Shown: positions 15,574 through 24,516, numbered from the stretch's first letter. The stretch: DNA of 32,424 nucleotides from JBDUDK01 sp040002995 (GCA_040002995.1 JBDUDK010000082.1:1-32424); one strand, 5' to 3'. Numbers and translations: made by a program. Notes: generated by a model from the letters alone, not told the origin.

Positions 15574-16327
15574 CCGATGCGACCGCCGGCTGTTCGGGCA
15601 CTCGGAAGCCTTCGTCAAACGTGCGGCGAACGCTGAGCCAGAGGTAGTACGCCGGACCGGCGACGAGGATGAGACGACCCCAAACATTCGAGTCCGGGTA
15701 GCCGATAGTGAGCCCAGTCATCGTGGCCAGCCACAGCACGGTGACCGACAGCGTGACGGTCCGGTTCACCCGGACCCGAACCGGATGCACAAACTTGATA
15801 TTGGTCATCGTGAGAGCGCAGAAGAACAGCACGACCACCGAGTTGACCCACGTGGAGGTGCCGAGCAGGTAAAGGCTCGGCACGACGAAGTTCCACTCGG
15901 CGGGGAAGCCGTTGAACCAGTTGTCGTCGGTCTCCATGTCGGTGCGACTCATCCAGAGCGCCGAGACGAAGAGGACGATGGCGATCAACGTGATCGAGAG
16001 CGACGGAGGCAGAAGGCGGAAATGGTGAATAAAAGCAACCGGTACGACGACGCAGGTGACGTAGTCGACTACGACGTCGAGTATGTAGCCGTCGAGCTTG
16101 GGCACGCAGCGCTTGATGTCGCAGCCACGCGCCATGGGGCCGTCGACTCCGTCGATCACGAGCGCGGCGACGAGCCAGAGCAGAGCCGCTTTCGGATGAT
16201 TGTCGAGCACGGCGATCAGGCCGAGCAACCCCACGACGACACCGCTCGCCGTGAGCGCGTGAATACTCCAACCGATAGCCGGCCGATGCTGCGGGGCGGG
16301 CGCAATCGGTTGCTCAGGCAGAGTCAC
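15557..16327 (-). CDS. pcs: Phosphatidylcholine synthase (CDP-alcohol phosphatidyltransferase)
   Basis: 256 residues, about eight membrane segments. Residues 59-88 hold the CDP-alcohol phosphotransferase motif. Its spacing is DG-x2-AR-x12-G-x3-D-x3-D (Asp62, Arg67, Gly80, Asp84, Asp88), the modified form known for bacterial Pcs, rather than the x8 spacing of phosphatidylserine or phosphatidylglycerophosphate synthases. The TCVVVPVAF segment after it also matches Pcs. Pcs condenses CDP-diacylglycerol with choline to give phosphatidylcholine and CMP in the inner membrane. The start is GTG 16327. A choline uptake gene is not visible nearby. The C-terminal end is duplicated in tandem just past the stop. 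Confidence 0.85.
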   Translation of the reverse strand: MTLPEQPIAPAPQHRPAIGWSIHALTASGVVVGLLGLIAVLDNHPKAALLWLVAALVIDGVDGPMARGCDIKRCVPKLDGYILDVVVDYVTCVVVPVAFIHHFRLLPPSLSITLIAIVLFVSALWMSRTDMETDDNWFNGFPAEWNFVVPSLYLLGTSTWVNSVVVLFFCALTMTNIKFVHPVRVRVNRTVTLSVTVLWLATMTGLTIGYPDSNVWGRLILVAGPAYYLWLSVRRTFDEGFRVPEQPAVASESGGA

Positions 16328-16474
16328 GGTGGTAGCCCACTCTTACGCTGGATCCGCCGCGCCGAGCGGGACGACAAGTCATCGGAAACGGAGTGTATAG
16401 GTGGTGGCCCCGCCGAGTCCCTTCAGGCGCAACCGGTTTACCCTTCCGGAACCCGCACCGGGCCCGGAGAGAAC

Positions 16475-16912
16475 GTGGACAAAGCAGAGCGACGTAAGCG
16501 AATCGAGCACCTCTGGGTAGCCATCACGCTCGCGTGGGGCTTCGGCCGCGTGCTCGTGGTCTGGGGCGCGCTCGGTCGCTACGGCGTAAATCCATGGGTT
16601 TATGCCGGCATCGAGATCGTCACCTCCGGCCCGTACGGCGTGGCCACGGCGCGAGTGGTAACCAGTTTGTTGGATCACAACAAGCAGGCCGCCAGCCGGT
16701 GGGCCGCCCTCGGCTTGGGCACGTTCCTAGCTCCCGACCTGTACATCGTCGCCGCCGGCCGCCAGATGCCCGCGTACGTCTACGTCGTGGTGGGCGTGCT
16801 GGTGGCGACGTTGGGCGCGCTGGCGTTCATGGGCGTTCGCGCCAAGGTGGGCAAGGGCCGTACCGCTCGCGAACTCGTGGCCGTGAAGCCGGGGGGCGGC
16901 GACAGCTTCTGA
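16475..16912 (+). CDS. Hypothetical membrane protein
   Basis: 145 residues with a basic N-terminus (KAERRKRIEHLW) and about four membrane segments: AITLAWGFGRVLVVWGAL, VYAGIEIVTSGPYGVATARV, WAALGLGTFLAPDLYIVAAG and YVYVVVGVLVATLGALAFMG. No family is recognised. The GTG at 16475 is preceded by GGAGAG with 3-5 nt spacing, which decides the start; the frame is open far upstream, but that part is antisense to pcs. It diverges from pcs across 147 bp and meets the L,D-transpeptidase gene tail to tail with zero bases between the stop codons. Confidence 0.7.
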   Translation: MDKAERRKRIEHLWVAITLAWGFGRVLVVWGALGRYGVNPWVYAGIEIVTSGPYGVATARVVTSLLDHNKQAASRWAALGLGTFLAPDLYIVAAGRQMPAYVYVVVGVLVATLGALAFMGVRAKVGKGRTARELVAVKPGGGDSF

Positions 16913-17932
16913 CTAAGGCGCGTGCGGCGCGGTCGTCGTCGGTGCGACCGTGGTCGGGCCGGGCACAAGCGTGGTTGCGCCCGGCACAGTTGTCGTCGTC
17001 GTGGTGGTCGCCGATGGATCGGTGACGTTGACCGCCGGCCGCGGCGAGCCTTGAGTGCGGGGATCATGCTGACCGTCGAAGACCAATACCGCATCGCCGG
17101 TCTCTACCAACGTGTGGAAGTACTCGGCGATGTGAACGGGCATACGGATGCAGCCATGCGAGGCCGGATAGTTGGGCACCGAAAGCGCGCCGTGCATCGC
17201 AATGCCGCCGTTGAAGTAGACGGCGTTGTACAGCAGGCCGAGAGGCGCTTGCTCCCACCCTTGGTGGAACCGTTTCACGGCGTAGACACCGGTTGGCGTG
17301 ATGGCTTTGCCGCACCAGCCCTTCTCGCACCAGTCCTTGCCGCTCCCACTAGAGATGTGCGTGATGAGGCGCGGCGTCCCGTCCGGGTTCCAGAGGATCA
17401 GCACCTGCTCGGGGATATAGATCTCGACGTGGCGAATGCCCGCCGTCGTGGCGTCGCGGGGCGCGACGATGAGCGGGTCCTGCATCTTGTCCCACAGTTC
17501 GGGCGTGACCTCACCCGTGACGTCCTTGCCGTCGAGACCTTGTAACTCCTGAAACGCCCAGACCGCGTCCTGCACGCCCGTGCCGTACGTGCCGTCGAGC
17601 GCGCCCGGATCGAAACCGATCTTGATCAGGCGGTCCTGGATGTAGGCGACGGCGTCGCTGTGTTCGCCTCTCTTCACCGTGTGATCGAGAGGGACCTTGA
17701 GCGCGGGGACGGTGGTGGTCGTCGTCGGCGCCAACGTGGTCGAGGCGGTCGAGGTGGTCGACGTGGTCGATGTCGTCGTCGGGTCGGTGACGACGGCGCT
17801 CGTATCCGTGGTCGGGATCGGATCGATCGTCGACGAGGTCGACGTCGGCCCGGCCGCGCTCGGTGCCGAGCACGCCGAAACTAGGAGGGTTAGCGCGGCC
17901 ATGCCCACAGCCGACCAGCGCAATTGGATCAT
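16913..17932 (-). CDS. L,D-transpeptidase lipoprotein with peptidoglycan-binding domain
   Basis: 339 residues. A signal peptide ends in the lipobox LVSAC (Cys21). A Thr/Ser-rich linker follows (about 25-75), then a PG_binding_1-like domain (KRGEHSDAVAYIQDRLIKIGFDP...YGTGVQDAVWAFQ, about 86-150) and a YkuD catalytic domain with MHGAL and SHGCIRM, whose Cys261 is the nucleophile. It forms 3-3 crosslinks in peptidoglycan or attaches proteins to it, outside the membrane. Two extra cysteines (DWCEKGWCGK) may form a disulfide. A second Thr/Pro tail of about 40 residues follows the catalytic domain, which is unusual. GAGGAG precedes the ATG by 12 nt. The linker is encoded by 9-bp repeats. Confidence 0.93.
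   Translation of the reverse strand: MIQLRWSAVGMAALTLLVSACSAPSAAGPTSTSSTIDPIPTTDTSAVVTDPTTTSTTSTTSTASTTLAPTTTTTVPALKVPLDHTVKRGEHSDAVAYIQDRLIKIGFDPGALDGTYGTGVQDAVWAFQELQGLDGKDVTGEVTPELWDKMQDPLIVAPRDATTAGIRHVEIYIPEQVLILWNPDGTPRLITHISSGSGKDWCEKGWCGKAITPTGVYAVKRFHQGWEQAPLGLLYNAVYFNGGIAMHGALSVPNYPASHGCIRMPVHIAEYFHTLVETGDAVLVFDGQHDPRTQGSPRPAVNVTDPSATTTTTTTVPGATTLVPGPTTVAPTTTAPHAP
17736..17780. repeat. 9-bp tandem repeats coding the Thr/Ser linker
   Basis: Five consecutive 9-bp units of the type GTGGTCGAN (last unit degenerate) encode the TTS/TST repeats of the L,D-transpeptidase linker on the minus strand. Copy number could vary between strains without shifting the frame. Confidence 0.65.
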
Positions 17933-18027
17933 CTTCTGCTCGTGCTCCTCGGCCCACTCCGTCCGCCCGGCGGGGCGACACTAGCAAAGCGATCCAGAAA
18001 ATTGGGGCCGACGAAAACGAGCGGAGG

Positions 18028-18771
18028 TTACGCCTTGACGACAGGCGTGATGGACTGCAGCTCTTTGCGCAGCGTGAACATGTCGCGCAAGAGCTTCACG
18101 ATCACGGCGGGTGAGGACAGGGTCGAGACCCCGCGAGTGCGCGGGAAGTAGTCGACACCGAACTGCACGACCTTGTAGCCGTAGCCCTTCGCCCGCACGA
18201 TGAGCTCAGCGTCGATGAAGGAACCTTCGCTTTCGAGCTGGACGTGGTCGAACACCTCGCGCCGGCACAGCTTGAACGCGAAGTTGACATCGCGCATCCG
18301 TAGTCCAAACAAAATGCGCACGAGCCGGTTGAAGAAGAAGGAATAGACCACGCGCACAGGGCCCTCACCAGTGCGGTCAAAGCGGTACGCACTCACGATG
18401 TGCGCTTCGTAGTGGCGCATCACGCGGCAGGCCTTCTGCACTTCGTCCATGTCGAACGGGAGGTCGGCGTCGGTGTAGAGGATGAGATCGCCCTTGGCTT
18501 CCGCGAAGCCCGTCTTCAGCGAGCCGCCGAGCTTGCGGTTCACCGGATGGTGGACGACGCGCACGTGACGGTCGGACCGAGCCATCTCGTCGGCGATCTC
18601 GGGCGTGGCATCGCTGGAGGCATCGTCGATGATCAAGAGCTCGTAGTCGCCGATCTCGCCTTGGTCGACGAGCGTCTCGCACGCCTCGCGGGCGGCATCG
18701 ATGGCGCGCCCGATGTACTCCTCCTCGTTCCACATCGGGAAGAAGATCGTGAGAGTGCCGAAATAGGTCAC
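18028..18771 (-). CDS. Glycosyltransferase family 2 (dolichyl-phosphate-mannose synthase-like)
   Basis: 247 residues of GT-A fold: start TIFFPMWNEEEYIGRAI, nucleotide-binding LLIIDDASSD, KLGGSLKTGF and the metal-binding DxD (YTDADLPFD). SAYRFDRTGEGPVRVVYSFFFNRLVR and MRDVNFAFKLCRREVF are typical of polyprenyl-phosphate sugar transferases of the DPM1 type. There is no membrane segment, so it is cytoplasmic or peripheral, probably transferring a sugar to a polyprenyl phosphate or a cell-wall glycan. GTG start at 18771 with TACCCT 7 nt upstream. It lies 49 bp after the sarcosine-oxidase-like gene and 95 bp before the L,D-transpeptidase on the same strand; a cell-envelope link with the latter is possible. 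Confidence 0.87.
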   Translation of the reverse strand: MTYFGTLTIFFPMWNEEEYIGRAIDAAREACETLVDQGEIGDYELLIIDDASSDATPEIADEMARSDRHVRVVHHPVNRKLGGSLKTGFAEAKGDLILYTDADLPFDMDEVQKACRVMRHYEAHIVSAYRFDRTGEGPVRVVYSFFFNRLVRILFGLRMRDVNFAFKLCRREVFDHVQLESEGSFIDAELIVRAKGYGYKVVQFGVDYFPRTRGVSTLSSPAVIVKLLRDMFTLRKELQSITPVVKA

Positions 18772-18778
18772 GGAGGCG

Positions 18779-18784
18779 AGGGTA
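18779..18784 (-). promoter_or_regulatory. -10-like box TACCCT of the GT2 gene
   Basis: Minus-strand TACCCT lies 7 nt before the GTG at 18771 with no ribosome site between, fitting a leaderless start. Confidence 0.38.
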
Positions 18785-18820
18785 CCGAAGCGGCGCGTGC
18801 CGAGCCGCGCGCCCCACCCT

Positions 18821-19912
18821 TCAGGAATCGGTCAGGCGAAAGCGCGGCAGCGGCGTGGGAACACCCTCAGCGAGATCGGCCAGGATGCGGCCCACGACGG
18901 GCGTGAACTTGAACCCGTGACCCGAGCACGCCGAGCCGATCACAAGCGGGCCAATCCGATCGAGCACGAAGTCCTGGGTGGGCGTGGTCGTGTAGAGGCA
19001 CGTGGCGCCGTGGTGCGGAGTGGGATCGAGACCGGGAAGCCACGTCTCGACGTAGGCCACCGTCCGCGCGACGCGCTCTGGATCAAGCGCGAACGTGCGG
19101 TCGTCGGCCCCGACGACCTTCCCTTCGTGATGGCCGCCGACCTTCACGCCCTCGCCCGGCGTACGTAGGCCGTATGCATCGGTTCCGTCGCCGTAATGGA
19201 TGAAGCTCGGCCACTCCCGGTTCGGGTCGCGTGGAGTGAAGTGAGAGATCAGCTCCTCGGTGACGAGCAGCGGTGGCATCCCGTGCTTGCGTGATCCGCC
19301 CAGCACCGGCTCGGCCCAGCCGCCGACGGTTACGACCGCCACCCTCGCCCGCCACTCGTCGTCATCGGGAACGTGCACGACGACATGGTCCTCGTGAGGG
19401 TCGATCGACACGGCCCCGGCCGAGAAACGGACCTGTGCGCCGAGCGCGCCGGCCCGCTCCTGGAGCGTGCGTACGGCGAGGTCGGCGAGGCAACGTCCGG
19501 TGTCGGGCGAGTAGACGACCGCCCGGTCGAATCGCATTCCCGGAAAACGCTCTGCGGCGGCATCCGGATGAAGTCGCTCGGCCGAAGCGCCAACAGCTGC
19601 GAGTGAGGCCACGATGCGGTCGACTGCTTCGGGGCGACCGTGATCGACGCCACCGGTGATCTCGACGAGCGTGCGCCCACTCTCGTCTTCGAGTTCGCGC
19701 CACAGCGGCAAAGCCTCGACCGCGAGACGCGCGTAGTCAGGCTCCTCGTACGCGAAACGGAATATTCGAGCGCCGCCGTGCGAGGAGCCATTGCAATGAC
19801 CCTGCTCGAAGCGCTCGAGGAGTACGACGTCGTGGCCGCGGCGAGCCAGCCACCACGCCGTTGCCGAACCCATCGCGCCGGCCCCCACGACCGCGACGTC
19901 GACGCGCTGCAC
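18821..19912 (-). CDS. Monomeric sarcosine oxidase/N-methyltryptophan oxidase-like flavoprotein
   Basis: 363 residues of the D-amino-acid-oxidase (DAO) fold. VAVVGAGAMGSATAWWLARRGHDVVLLER binds FAD (GAGAMG at 10-15). NGSSHGGARIFRFAYEEPDY is the conserved segment after it in SoxA/SolA proteins. CLYTTTPTQDFVLD holds Cys305, the position that carries covalent flavin in monomeric sarcosine oxidase, followed by GSACSGHGFKFTPVVG. It oxidises an N-methyl or secondary amine to an imine with release of H2O2. The exact amine (sarcosine, N-methyltryptophan, pipecolate) cannot be told. Start GTG 19912 with TAACGT 6 nt upstream. Gene symbol left blank because soxA and solA cannot be separated. Confidence 0.87.
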   Translation of the reverse strand: MQRVDVAVVGAGAMGSATAWWLARRGHDVVLLERFEQGHCNGSSHGGARIFRFAYEEPDYARLAVEALPLWRELEDESGRTLVEITGGVDHGRPEAVDRIVASLAAVGASAERLHPDAAAERFPGMRFDRAVVYSPDTGRCLADLAVRTLQERAGALGAQVRFSAGAVSIDPHEDHVVVHVPDDDEWRARVAVVTVGGWAEPVLGGSRKHGMPPLLVTEELISHFTPRDPNREWPSFIHYGDGTDAYGLRTPGEGVKVGGHHEGKVVGADDRTFALDPERVARTVAYVETWLPGLDPTPHHGATCLYTTTPTQDFVLDRIGPLVIGSACSGHGFKFTPVVGRILADLAEGVPTPLPRFRLTDS

Positions 19913-19918
19913 GGTCCG

Positions 19919-19924
19919 ACGTTA
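19919..19924 (-). promoter_or_regulatory. -10-like box TAACGT of the sarcosine-oxidase-like gene
   Basis: Minus-strand TAACGT ends 6 nt before the GTG at 19912, the leaderless spacing seen at several other genes here. Confidence 0.42.
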
Positions 19925-19975
19925 CGCGCGTTCCGACGAGGTCGCTCCGGATGGCTCACGCTCTGCTATCTCACA

Positions 19976-19987
19976 CTGGGATCCCAG
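19976..19987. promoter_or_regulatory. 12-bp palindrome CTGGGATCCCAG
   Basis: A perfect inverted repeat in the 128-bp space between two divergent genes (19912 and 20041). It may be an operator; a chance palindrome of this length is also possible. Confidence 0.25.
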
Positions 19988-20040
19988 CCCCTTCTAAGCC
20001 CGCCGTTGCACGATTGTCTCCGCCACGAAGGAGTCGAGAG

Positions 20041-20373
20041 ATGCAGGACGGCCTCCCCCCACCCGTACCCTCTCCGCTCCCACTTCCTCGCGGCACCGTT
20101 CGCCCGGCGTCCGCGCCGCACCGCCGCCGCCAAGCCGCGGCGCGGGCCCGGGCGATTACCGCGTGGGCGTCGGTGGCCACTTTCGGCGGGCTAGCCGTCG
20201 GGCTCGCGGGCGCGTCCGTGTCCAGGAACGCGTCGACCAGCCCGCCGCCGGTAAACGTCCCAACGAGTGTCGCGGCCAATTTCGCGGTCGATCCGAACCC
20301 CTATTCGGCCAGCCCGCCGCCGTCTGACAGTGGCTCCAATCCCCCGCCTGCGTCGGCAACCCGGGGCAGTTAA
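20041..20373 (+). CDS. Small single-pass membrane protein, Pro/Ser-rich
   Basis: 110 residues. A Pro-rich N-terminus is followed by a basic patch (HRRRQAAARARA), one membrane segment (about 39-58, AWASVATFGGLAVGLAGASV) and a Pro/Ser-rich outer tail ending NPPPASATRGS. No family is recognised. AAGGAG lies 7 nt before the ATG, an ideal ribosome site, which is the main evidence that it is real, since the low-complexity product says little. It is 60 bp upstream of the response-regulator gene on the same strand and could belong to the same sensing unit (inference). Confidence 0.6.
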   Translation: MQDGLPPPVPSPLPLPRGTVRPASAPHRRRQAAARARAITAWASVATFGGLAVGLAGASVSRNASTSPPPVNVPTSVAANFAVDPNPYSASPPPSDSGSNPPPASATRGS

Positions 20374-20421
20374 CCCGGTGACCACTAAGCAGACTCACAG
20401 GTGACACTCAGCCTTCTCCGG

Positions 20422-20427
20422 CAGAAT
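20422..20427 (+). promoter_or_regulatory. -10-like box CAGAAT of the two-component operon
   Basis: CAGAAT lies 6 nt before the GTG at 20434. GTGACA at 20401-20406 could be a -35, although the 15-nt spacer is short. This favours the internal GTG as the response-regulator start. Confidence 0.33.
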
Positions 20428-20433
20428 CGAACG

Positions 20434-21126
<693 letters not shown>

Positions 21127-21128
21127 CC

Positions 21129-22514
21129 GTGTCGCTTCGGCGACGCGTGGTGCTCGGCATGGTGGCGGTGGCGATCGTCCTCGGCGTCGCCGGATTCGCG
21201 ATCACCAGGACGCTGCACTCGTACTTACTCAAGCGGGTCGACAACCAACTGGAATCGGTGCCCGCGCTATCGGGGTTGATCCGTCGCCGTCCCGCGGATC
21301 CCGTCAACGACCTCTTCAGCGAGATGGCGTTCGTCGCCACGGACCTGAACGGCGGCGTGATCGCATCCAGGGATCCGGGACTCCAGCACGTGGGCGATCC
21401 GCTACCCGACGTCTCGGGCGTGCTGCCCGGTCCGCCCGACGCTCCCGACTTGCGCTACCAGACAGTGCATTCGGTCGACGGCGATCTGCGCTACCGGGTG
21501 AAGCTCGAGCGATTCGCCGACGGCTACGTGGCCGTCGGCCTGTCGCTGAAGGACACGGACAGGGTCTTTCACCGAATCCAGTTCGTCGAAATCCTGGCGT
21601 CGAGCGGCGTGCTCATGGCCCTCGCCCTCTCGGGTTGGTGGGTGCTGCGTCAGGGCGTGCGGCCGCTGCAAAAGATCGCGGGTGCCGCCGACCAGATCGC
21701 CGAGGGCGACCTCACCCACCGCGTCCCGGTCGACGACGACCGCACCGAGGCGGGGCGACTCGGACGGGCGCTCAACCGGATGCTCGGCGAAATCGAGGGG
21801 TCGTTTCGCCGTAAAGAAGAGTCAGAAGAGCGGCTCAAGCGCTTCGTCGGCGACGCGTCACACGAGCTCCGCACGCCCCTCACATCGATCCGCGGGTACG
21901 CCGACCTCTGGCGCCAGGGCGGGCTCGAGGAACCGGCCCGCCTCACCGACGCCATGGGCCGTCTCGAGTCGGAAGCAGCGCGCATGGGTCGTCTCGTCGA
22001 TGATCTGCTGCTGCTGGCTCGCCTCGACGAGGGTCGCCCGCTCGCGCGCGATCGCATCGACCTCGTATCCACGGTGGTCGTCGCCGTGACCGATGCCCGC
22101 GTGGTCGCCCCCGATCACCCGATTGAACTCGCCGGCGTCGGCGAGGCGATCGTGATCGGTGACGCCGATCGGCTGTACCAGGCCGTGGCCAACCTTCTCG
22201 CCAACGCGGGCCAGCACACGCCCGCGGGCACCCGAGTCAAGGTGACCGTGGAGCGCGACGGCGGGGACGTCTTGGTGCGCGTCGCCGACGACGGCCCTGG
22301 GCTCGATCCGACCACGCCCGAGCGCGTGTTCGAGCGCTTTTATCGGGCCGATCCGGCGCGGGCGAGAGCCACGGGTGGCACCGGGCTCGGCTTAGCCATC
22401 GTGGCCGCAATCATGCAGGCCCATGAGGGCACGGTCGCGGTGAGCTCCACTCCCGGAGAGGGCGCCACGTTCACGATCACGATGCGGGCCGCGCCGCTCC
22501 CGCCACCTTTCTGA
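21129..22514 (+). CDS. Sensor histidine kinase (HAMP, HisKA, HATPase)
   Basis: 461 residues. TM1 (about 7-27), an extracytoplasmic sensor region of about 120 residues, TM2 (about 155-175), HAMP (about 176-228, RQGVRPLQKIAGAADQIAEGDL), HisKA with His245 in DASHELRTPL, and the ATPase domain with N box (NLLANAGQH), G1 (DDGPGLDP), F box (FERFYRADP) and G2 (GTGLGLAIV). It autophosphorylates on His245 and passes the phosphate to the regulator encoded just upstream. The signal is unknown. GTG start 2 bp after the regulator stop; translation is probably coupled. Confidence 0.95.
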   Translation: MSLRRRVVLGMVAVAIVLGVAGFAITRTLHSYLLKRVDNQLESVPALSGLIRRRPADPVNDLFSEMAFVATDLNGGVIASRDPGLQHVGDPLPDVSGVLPGPPDAPDLRYQTVHSVDGDLRYRVKLERFADGYVAVGLSLKDTDRVFHRIQFVEILASSGVLMALALSGWWVLRQGVRPLQKIAGAADQIAEGDLTHRVPVDDDRTEAGRLGRALNRMLGEIEGSFRRKEESEERLKRFVGDASHELRTPLTSIRGYADLWRQGGLEEPARLTDAMGRLESEAARMGRLVDDLLLLARLDEGRPLARDRIDLVSTVVVAVTDARVVAPDHPIELAGVGEAIVIGDADRLYQAVANLLANAGQHTPAGTRVKVTVERDGGDVLVRVADDGPGLDPTTPERVFERFYRADPARARATGGTGLGLAIVAAIMQAHEGTVAVSSTPGEGATFTITMRAAPLPPPF

Positions 22515-22547
22515 TCAGCCGTTGGGCGTCGCGCTCGTCCTCGCCGG

Positions 22548-22553
22548 TACAGT
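22548..22553 (+). promoter_or_regulatory. -10-like box TACAGT upstream of ilvA
   Basis: TACAGT ends 9 nt before the ATG at 22563, in the 48-bp gap after the histidine kinase. It would give a leader of only about 2-3 nt. Confidence 0.35.
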
Positions 22554-22562
22554 CGCCCGCGC

Positions 22563-23786
22563 ATGCGGGAGGCGTTCGCCGTCACACCAGCCGACATCGA
22601 TGCCGCCGCCGAACGGATCTGCGGCGCGGTCGTGCATACCCCGACCGTGCGTTCGGAGACTCTCTCGCTCATAACCGGTGCCGATGTCGTGCTCAAATTC
22701 GAGAACCTGCAATTCACGGCGTCGTTCAAGGAACGAGGCGCGGCCAACAAACTGGCTCAGCTCACCGATGACGAGCGCCGCCGCGGGGTGGTGGCCATGT
22801 CGGCCGGCAATCACGCCCAGGCTCTGGCCCATCACGCCACTCGCCTGGGCATTCCGTCAGTGATCGTCATGCCCACGACGACCCCGAACGTGAAGGTGGT
22901 GAACACCGAGAAGCTCGGCGCACGAGTCGTCCTCCACGGGTGCGATCTCACCGAAGCGGCGACACGCGCGCGCGAACTGGTGACGTCAGAAGGCTTGGTA
23001 TGGGTGCCGCCGTACGACGACGCCGCGATCATCGCCGGGCAAGGCACCACCGCGCTCGAGCTGCTCGACGACGTGTCCGACATCGAGGTCATCGTCGTAC
23101 CGGTCGGCGGCGGCGGCCTGATCGCCGGCATGGCGGTGGCCGCGAAAGCGCGCCGCCCCGACATCGAGATCATCGGCGTCGAGACTGAGCTCTACCCGTC
23201 GATGCGCAACGCTCTCGGCCATCCCGCGGCACGCGTGGGCGGGTCGAGCGTCGCCGAGGGCATTTGCGTGCCGACTGCAGGTGAGCTCACGACGCCGATC
23301 GTGCGCGCGCTCGTCGCCGACGTCGTCACCGTCACGGAAGCGCGCATCGAAGAAGCGGTCGGACTCTTGCTGGAGATCGAAAAGACGGTCACCGAGGGCG
23401 CCGGCGCGACCGGACTCGCGGCTCTGCTCGAATCGCCGGAGCGCTACAAGGGACGCCGGGTGGCCATCATCCTCACCGGCGGCAATGTCGATCCGCGCAT
23501 CCTGGCCCAGATCATCATGCGCGGCCTGGTGCACTCCGGGCGGCTGTCGAGGATCAGCGTCGACATCACAGACGTGCCCGGCGCGTTGGCGCGCGTGAGC
23601 ACGATCATCGGTGAACTCGGCGGCAACATCATCGAAGTCGCCCACCAACGCACGTTCAACGACCTGTCGATCAAGGCGGCCGTACTCGAGTTCATGGTCG
23701 AAACACGCGATCGCAACCATGTCGATCAGATCGTCACCGCGCTCGGTCGTGAGGGCTACCACGTGACGCTTGGCGTCCACTCATGA
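22563..23786 (+). CDS. ilvA: Threonine ammonia-lyase with ACT domain
   Basis: 407 residues of fold-type II PLP enzyme. Lys56 in TASFKERGA carries PLP, SAGNHAQ is the substrate/phosphate loop, and VPVGGGGLIAG binds the PLP phosphate. A single ACT-type regulatory domain follows (about 330-405, LSRISVDITDVPGALARVSTIIGELGGNI). This short one-ACT form corresponds to the TIGR01127 group, which covers both biosynthetic and catabolic enzymes. Reaction: L-threonine to 2-oxobutanoate and ammonia, the entry to isoleucine synthesis. The ACT domain suggests amino-acid feedback control. No other ilv gene is nearby. The symbol tdcB would also be defensible. Confidence 0.93.
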   Translation: MREAFAVTPADIDAAAERICGAVVHTPTVRSETLSLITGADVVLKFENLQFTASFKERGAANKLAQLTDDERRRGVVAMSAGNHAQALAHHATRLGIPSVIVMPTTTPNVKVVNTEKLGARVVLHGCDLTEAATRARELVTSEGLVWVPPYDDAAIIAGQGTTALELLDDVSDIEVIVVPVGGGGLIAGMAVAAKARRPDIEIIGVETELYPSMRNALGHPAARVGGSSVAEGICVPTAGELTTPIVRALVADVVTVTEARIEEAVGLLLEIEKTVTEGAGATGLAALLESPERYKGRRVAIILTGGNVDPRILAQIIMRGLVHSGRLSRISVDITDVPGALARVSTIIGELGGNIIEVAHQRTFNDLSIKAAVLEFMVETRDRNHVDQIVTALGREGYHVTLGVHS

Positions 23787-23808
23787 CCGCCATCGCCGCG
23801 CCCGGCTA

Positions 23809-24516
23809 ATGGCCGCTGTCTTCCGCACGGTCGAGACGCCCGCCGACGCCGAGCGCGCCAGCGCGCTGTTCGACGAGATCTGGCGGGCGGAGACGGTGTT
23901 GCCGGCGGAAATCATCCGCGCCATCGCGTTCGCCGGTGGCTACGCGGTGCTCGCCCACGACGAAGGGCGAGCGGTGGCAGGGTCAGTCGCGTTCGTCGGC
24001 ATGGTTGACGGCCAGCCGGTGCTCCACTCGCACATCGCCGGAGTAGTGCAAGACGCTCGCGACACGGGTGTCGGCTTTGCGCTCAAGCACCACCAACGCG
24101 AGTGGGCTGCGAGCAGAGGCATCGCCACGATCCGGTGGAGTTTCGATCCGCTCGTACGCCGTAACGCGTGGTTCAACCTGGCCCGACTCGGCGCGGCAGT
24201 CGTCTCGTACCAGACCGACTTCTACGGCGATATGCACGACGGCGTCAACCGCGGCGATCCGAGCGATCGCCTCCTTGTGGCCTGGCCAACGGCGCCCGGA
24301 TCGTTGGTCACCGGCCCGGTTGATCCCCGCCCCGGCGATGAGACCGTTGCGTTGCCCGACGACATCATCGAGATCCGCGCGACGGATGCCGCGGCGGCGC
24401 GCCGATGGCGGCTCGAGGTGCGTGAGCGCGTGGGCGACGCTCTCGAACGTGGCGCCGTGGTCCGAGGTGTCGACGCGAAGGGCGCCTACGTCGTTAGTCC
24501 CCCATCGGGAAGCTGA
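23809..24516 (+). CDS. GNAT-superfamily N-acetyltransferase (COG3375-like)
   Basis: 235 residues. The first 150 residues have GNAT features: AVAGSVAFVGM, LHSHIAGVVQDARDTGVGFALKHHQREWAASRGIATIRWSFDPLVRRNAWFNLARLGA, i.e. the acetyl-CoA loop and a conserved DPL-RRNA-FN-LG core. This core and the YGDMHDGVNRGDPSDRLLVAW segment are typical of the poorly studied COG3375 group. Substrate unknown. The frame is open from a TTG at 23770 inside ilvA, but ATG 23809 starts at the fold. It is 22 bp after ilvA on the same strand, probably the same transcript. Its last 31 bp overlap the 3' end of aguB on the other strand. Confidence 0.8.
   Translation: MAAVFRTVETPADAERASALFDEIWRAETVLPAEIIRAIAFAGGYAVLAHDEGRAVAGSVAFVGMVDGQPVLHSHIAGVVQDARDTGVGFALKHHQREWAASRGIATIRWSFDPLVRRNAWFNLARLGAAVVSYQTDFYGDMHDGVNRGDPSDRLLVAWPTAPGSLVTGPVDPRPGDETVALPDDIIEIRATDAAAARRWRLEVRERVGDALERGAVVRGVDAKGAYVVSPPSGS

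Noticed and set aside
15260..16474. Upstream extension of the small membrane protein frame
   Set aside because: Antisense to pcs and the ABC ATPase; GGAGAG and GTG at 16475 give the true start.
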